A stretch of DNA of 6,843 nt from Candidatus Parcubacteria bacterium (lineage in GTDB: Bacteria > Patescibacteriota > Minisyncoccia > Phycocordibacterales > SBAW01). Of the stretch, positions 4,992-6,843 are shown piece after piece. Location of the stretch: assembly GCA_014379165.1 (NCBI GenBank), contig JACMMG010000057.1, positions 1 through 6,843 of the forward strand, read 5' to 3'. Position 1 is the first letter of the stretch. Every line of letters begins with the position of its first letter. The position numbers were made by a program, and so were the translations under genes. The notes beneath the pieces were generated by a model. That model was not told the DNA's origin and made no database searches. It saw nothing but the letters and a program-made list of their open reading frames with translations.

Positions 4992-5549
4992 CTAATTGTC
5001 GAGCATCATAAAAATATCGTCGCAATCATAGGGTCCACTTGCGTTGGCTGCCCCGTTTATACCGTTTACGCCTCCGGAAGATATTACCGGGTAAAAAACT
5101 CCCGATGGATATGGGTTAGTGGCGCAATCCTGTCGTGGATAGTAATCCGGGTCGTACCAATATAAATGTCCCCAGGGATCTACCGGAGCCTGTATATATG
5201 GCCCTCTCCAGTTTGCAATGTCTTGTGCCAACCACTGACAGCCGTTTATCGGGCTCACATCAACGCTCGGAGCAGTGAGGAGCCCAACTTGCGCAGAAGC
5301 AAGACTTATCTCATTTCCCGTTCCGGCACTGGCCCCCACAGGGCATCCCCGCACCGACTTTCCGGTATGTGTTTCAAGAATAGTAATGGCGGTTTTTATT
5401 TGTCGAATCTGCGCTATAGCGGCCGCCTCTTGTGCTTTGACGCGGGCGATTGCGAGCGATGCAAGTACAATGCCGGAGAGAATGCCGATAATTGCTATTA
5501 CGACAAGCAATTCAATGAGCGTGAATCCCCGCTGTTGCCAGTTGGCCAT
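4992..5549 (-). CDS. Type IV pilin / GspG-like pseudopilin with prepilin cleavage site
   Basis: 185 aa from the ATG at 5549. The leader MANWQQRG is followed by FTLIELLVV, the class-a prepilin site: cleavage after G8, F1 and E5 of the mature protein, then a hydrophobic helix to about residue 36. A GTG at 5588 would add 13 residues; the ATG is preferred because it gives the usual short charged leader. The C-terminal domain has WRGPYI (114-119) and DPWGHLYWYDPD (124-135), a pattern shared with the major pseudopilin GspG, where this region forms a calcium-binding loop. Cysteines at 69, 104, 142 and 176 could make two disulfides. It would be processed by PilD and assembled into a pilus or pseudopilus on the outer face. 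No other pilus genes are in the window. Its stop is 13 nt from that of the converging glycosyltransferase. Confidence 0.9.
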   Translation of the reverse strand: MANWQQRGFTLIELLVVIAIIGILSGIVLASLAIARVKAQEAAAIAQIRQIKTAITILETHTGKSVRGCPVGASAGTGNEISLASAQVGLLTAPSVDVSPINGCQWLAQDIANWRGPYIQAPVDPWGHLYWYDPDYYPRQDCATNPYPSGVFYPVISSGGVNGINGAANASGPYDCDDIFMMLDN

Positions 5550-5656
5550 TTTATTTATATTCAGTTTACCACCAAGTTTTTGGCTCACTCAACTTTAAGC
5601 GCCAAGAGAAGTATGCATTAGTACATATCACAATCTTGAAGCATTTCATCGCGTGG

Positions 5657-5861
5657 GTGGTCACAAGTCGAGTTTGCTCGTCAGCAAACTCGCTAGCGAC
5701 CCCGGCTACCAGGGATCTCACTCCTGGGCGCAAAGCCGCCCTTACAAACCTTACAGGTTCAGTACACCTTTTGGATACTTTCTTCGAAAGTCTCTCAAAA
5801 GGTCTTGCGCTGCTTCCAGTAGTCGCAGCTCACCCCTCGGTTTGTATATTCCGCCTTCCTC
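5657..5861 (-). repeat. Structured intergenic element, enlarged copy 4 (about 205 nt)
   Basis: It lies between copy 3 and the pilin gene. The minus strand begins GAGGAAGGCGG and ends GTAGCCGGGGTCGC, hairpin 2 (CGAGTTTGCT, loop GACG, AGCAAACTCG, ten perfect pairs), then GTGACCAC. It thus matches the other copies at both ends. Hairpin 1 is replaced by about 110 extra nt that fold into a series: GCTGC/GCAGC; ACCTTTTG/CAAAAGGT enclosing ACTTTC/GAAAGT; AACCT/AGGTT with a 3-nt loop; GGGCG/CGCCC; CCAGG/CCTGG. No coding frame with any family signal is present. With copy 3 it fills the gene-free stretch 5550-6000. It could be a separate noncoding RNA or a structured leader of the pilin mRNA; I do not recognise it. 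Confidence 0.6.
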
Positions 5862-5863
5862 AA

Positions 5864-5958
5864 GTGGCCAGGAATAATTTGCCTCTCGCCAGAGGCAAAT
5901 TTTCACGGCCCTAGCTCATCTGTTTTTGCCACTACAAAAACATGATGCCGCTTTCCAC
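5864..5958 (-). repeat. Structured intergenic element, copy 3 (95 nt)
   Basis: It follows the tRNA-Ala(UGC) terminator. The minus strand begins GTGGAAAGCGGC and ends CCTGGCCAC. Hairpin 1 is TGTTTTTG, loop TAGTGG, CAAAAACA; the conserved block is GATGAGCTAGGGCCGTG; hairpin 2 is AATTTGCCTCT, loop GGCG, AGAGGCAAATT (11 perfect pairs). Where the other copies pair GGTC with GACC, this one pairs GGCC with GGCC, a compensatory change that supports a real base-paired structure. It has exactly the length of copy 2. Confidence 0.66.
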
Positions 5959-5964
5959 AGCGCA

Positions 5965-5988
5965 GAAAACCTCCCGCAGGGGAGGTTT
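5965..5988 (-). terminator. Intrinsic terminator after tRNA-Ala(UGC)
   Basis: Minus-strand hairpin AACCTCCC, loop CTGC, GGGAGGTT, then TTCTG. It has the same architecture and the same CTGC loop as the terminator behind the other tRNA-Ala, with different paired bases in the stem. The U tract is short. Sequence just outside (CCACAGC at the tRNA 3' end, GCTGTGG at the start of copy 3) could extend the pairing. Confidence 0.65.
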
Positions 5989-6000
5989 GTCTGTCAGCTG

Positions 6001-6073
6001 TGGACCCTACCGGGATCGAACCGGTCACCTCCTCATTGCAAATGAGGCGCTCTACCAAATGAGCTAAGGGCCC
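6001..6073 (-). tRNA. tRNA-Ala, anticodon TGC
   Basis: 73 nt: acceptor GGGCCCT/AGGGTCC with the alanine-specific G3-U70 pair, D stem GCTC/GAGC, anticodon stem CCTCA/TGAGG with loop TTTGCAA, T stem ACCGG/CCGGT with loop TTCGATC, discriminator A. CCA is not encoded (the next bases are CAG). It has its own promoter upstream and a terminator downstream. Confidence 0.98.
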
Positions 6074-6081
6074 TTATGCAC

Positions 6082-6110
6082 ACTATACAATTTATCGGCT
6101 ATTTTTCCAA
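6082..6110 (-). promoter_or_regulatory. Sigma-70 promoter of tRNA-Ala(UGC)
   Basis: On the minus strand TTGGAA (-35) and TATAGT (-10) are separated by exactly 17 nt, placing the transcription start 1-3 nt before the tRNA 5' end. The -35 overlaps the last codons of the dehydratase gene. Position relative to the tRNA makes this the best-supported promoter in the window. Confidence 0.7.
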
Positions 6111-6434
6111 TTCGTCAATTTTTGCGGCCAAAATGAAATCATTTTCCGAAAGCCCGTCCATTGCATGGGTCATAAGCTCGATCCCGAGATGATTGTATGA
6201 AATGGTCATGTCCGGATGATGCCCTTCCTCTTCAGCAATCTCTGCTATTTTATTTACAAACTTCATCGTCGCTACGAAGTCTTTAAACTTAAAGCTTCGG
6301 GCAAGAAGATGGGCGTCATCAATAAGCATCCACTCGGAGTCGAGTTCTTTCATCAATTTTTGCGCCTCGGCGGGTGTAAGTGGGTCTCCCCCTTCTTCGC
6401 ACGGCACGCATCTTTTTTTAGCGAGTTGTGACAT
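6099..6434 (-). CDS. Pterin-4a-carbinolamine dehydratase (4a-hydroxytetrahydrobiopterin dehydratase)
   Basis: 111 aa, the usual size. The enzyme dehydrates 4a-hydroxy-tetrahydropterin formed by aromatic amino acid hydroxylases. The active-site signature is complete: EEEGHHPD with H72 and H73, Y80 (ISYNHLGIEL), H90 (LMTHAMDG) and D99 (ENDF). The N-terminus has the CVPCEEGGDPLT segment common in bacterial members. The ATG shares one base with the stop of the D-Ala--D-Ala ligase (TAATG), so translation is likely coupled. No hydroxylase gene is visible; bacteria often carry this protein without one, and then its substrate is unsettled. It is followed by tRNA-Ala(UGC) 26 nt on. Confidence 0.93.
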   Translation of the reverse strand: MSQLAKKRCVPCEEGGDPLTPAEAQKLMKELDSEWMLIDDAHLLARSFKFKDFVATMKFVNKIAEIAEEEGHHPDMTISYNHLGIELMTHAMDGLSENDFILAAKIDELEK

Positions 6435-6843
6435 TAGCGTCGAGCCAAAGTAATAACATGATCAAGAAACTCCGGCAACTTTGACCCCCCTGCCGCTAGT
6501 GCTTTGGGCAAAAGCGATTCGCCCGTGAGCCCGGGAAGTGTATTGATTTCCAAAAAGTAAATGCCGCGTTTCGAAACAATGAAGTCCGAACGGGAATAAT
6601 GTGAAAGTCCAAGAGTCTCGTGCGCTCGCTTTGCAAGATACATGAGTTCTTCCTTCTCACTATGTGTAAAATTGCCTGGCACTCGCTCGGTAGATTCACC
6701 GCTATATTTTGCATGATAGTCGAAAAATTCTCTTGAGGGTGGTGGCACAATTTCAACCGGCATGAGTGCGTAAAATTTCTCACCTCGAAAGTTATCTACA
6801 ACTCCAACAGTGGCTTCTTTTCCTTTTATAAATTCTTCAACCA
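6434..6843 (-). CDS. ddl: D-alanine--D-alanine ligase, C-terminal part (5' part off the right edge)
   Basis: The last 135 residues of an ATP-grasp ligase that makes D-Ala-D-Ala for peptidoglycan in the cytoplasm. Visible motifs are EEFIKGKEATVGV, MPVEIVPP, the metal and substrate segment YSRSDFIV, and FLEINTLPGLTGESLLPKA, which contains the Mg-binding glutamate and asparagine and the D-Ala-binding serine region. The frame is open from base 6841 to the TAA at 6434-6436. An internal ATG at 6763 is not the start, since the conserved sequence continues upstream to the edge. It overlaps the dehydratase gene by one base. Confidence 0.95.
   Translation of the reverse strand, partial: VEEFIKGKEATVGVVDNFRGEKFYALMPVEIVPPPSREFFDYHAKYSGESTERVPGNFTHSEKEELMYLAKRAHETLGLSHYSRSDFIVSKRGIYFLEINTLPGLTGESLLPKALAAGGSKLPEFLDHVITLARR

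Noticed and set aside
5166..5914. Plus-strand frames opposite the pilin gene and the structured elements
   Set aside because: They are shadows: no domain motifs, and the opposite strand encodes a clear pilin and palindromic elements.
5864..5958. Hammerhead ribozyme, because copy 3 has CAGATGAG followed by GTGAAA
   Set aside because: The core CTGANGA is not present, and the other copies do not keep it (CCGCGAG, TAGTCGAG).
5657..5966. RNase P RNA, tmRNA or SRP RNA in the structured region
   Set aside because: The signatures I looked for (GAGGAAAGTCCGGGC and ACAGAA of RNase P, the tRNA-like ends of tmRNA, the GGTCCGGAAGG loop of SRP RNA) are absent; GAGGAAGGCGG is only a superficial likeness.

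Overview
The window is a compact, mostly minus-strand stretch of a small bacterial genome. The best guess is a Candidate Phyla Radiation member (Patescibacteria, probably Parcubacteria). The reasons are the short gene-dense layout, poor or absent Shine-Dalgarno sequences, a GspG-like type IV pilin of the kind common there, an HD-domain phosphohydrolase of a type frequent there, and a short quinol oxidase operon. This is inference from gene style; no 16S rRNA is present.

Positions 1-2850 (minus strand) hold one likely operon. Reading leftward it contains an HD-domain nucleotidase-like protein, a 98-residue three-helix membrane protein with several histidines, cyoA (subunit II of a bo3-type quinol oxidase), and cyoB (subunit I, running off the left edge). 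The quinol-site, heme and proton-channel residues of CyoB that lie in the window are conserved, and CyoA has lost the Cu(A) ligands. The enzyme should therefore take electrons from quinol, not cytochrome c.

Positions 2851-3670 (minus strand) are unusual. A tRNA-Pro(CGG), a SemiSWEET sugar-transporter gene and a tRNA-Ala(CGC) are packed head to tail. The SemiSWEET gene has no ATG, GTG or TTG start and its stop codon lies inside the tRNA-Ala. After the tRNA-Ala come a terminator hairpin and two copies of a structured element of about 95 nt. The second copy is followed by a degraded copy of the same terminator. A 19-bp direct repeat duplicates the 5' end of tRNA-Pro.

Positions 3893-5549 hold two convergent surface-related genes: a GT4 glycosyltransferase (plus strand) and a type IV pilin/pseudopilin (minus strand). 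Their stop codons are 13 nt apart.

Positions 5657-6073 repeat the earlier arrangement on the minus strand: promoter, tRNA-Ala(UGC), terminator hairpin, then two more copies of the structured element, the second enlarged to about 205 nt. Positions 6099-6843 hold a D-alanine--D-alanine ligase (start off the right edge) overlapping by one base a pterin-4a-carbinolamine dehydratase.

The most interesting novelty candidate is the repeated element found in pairs behind both tRNA-Ala genes. Its copies keep a pairing pattern, including one compensatory base-pair change and a conserved GRCG tetraloop, while the stem sequences differ. I do not recognise it as a known RNA family.
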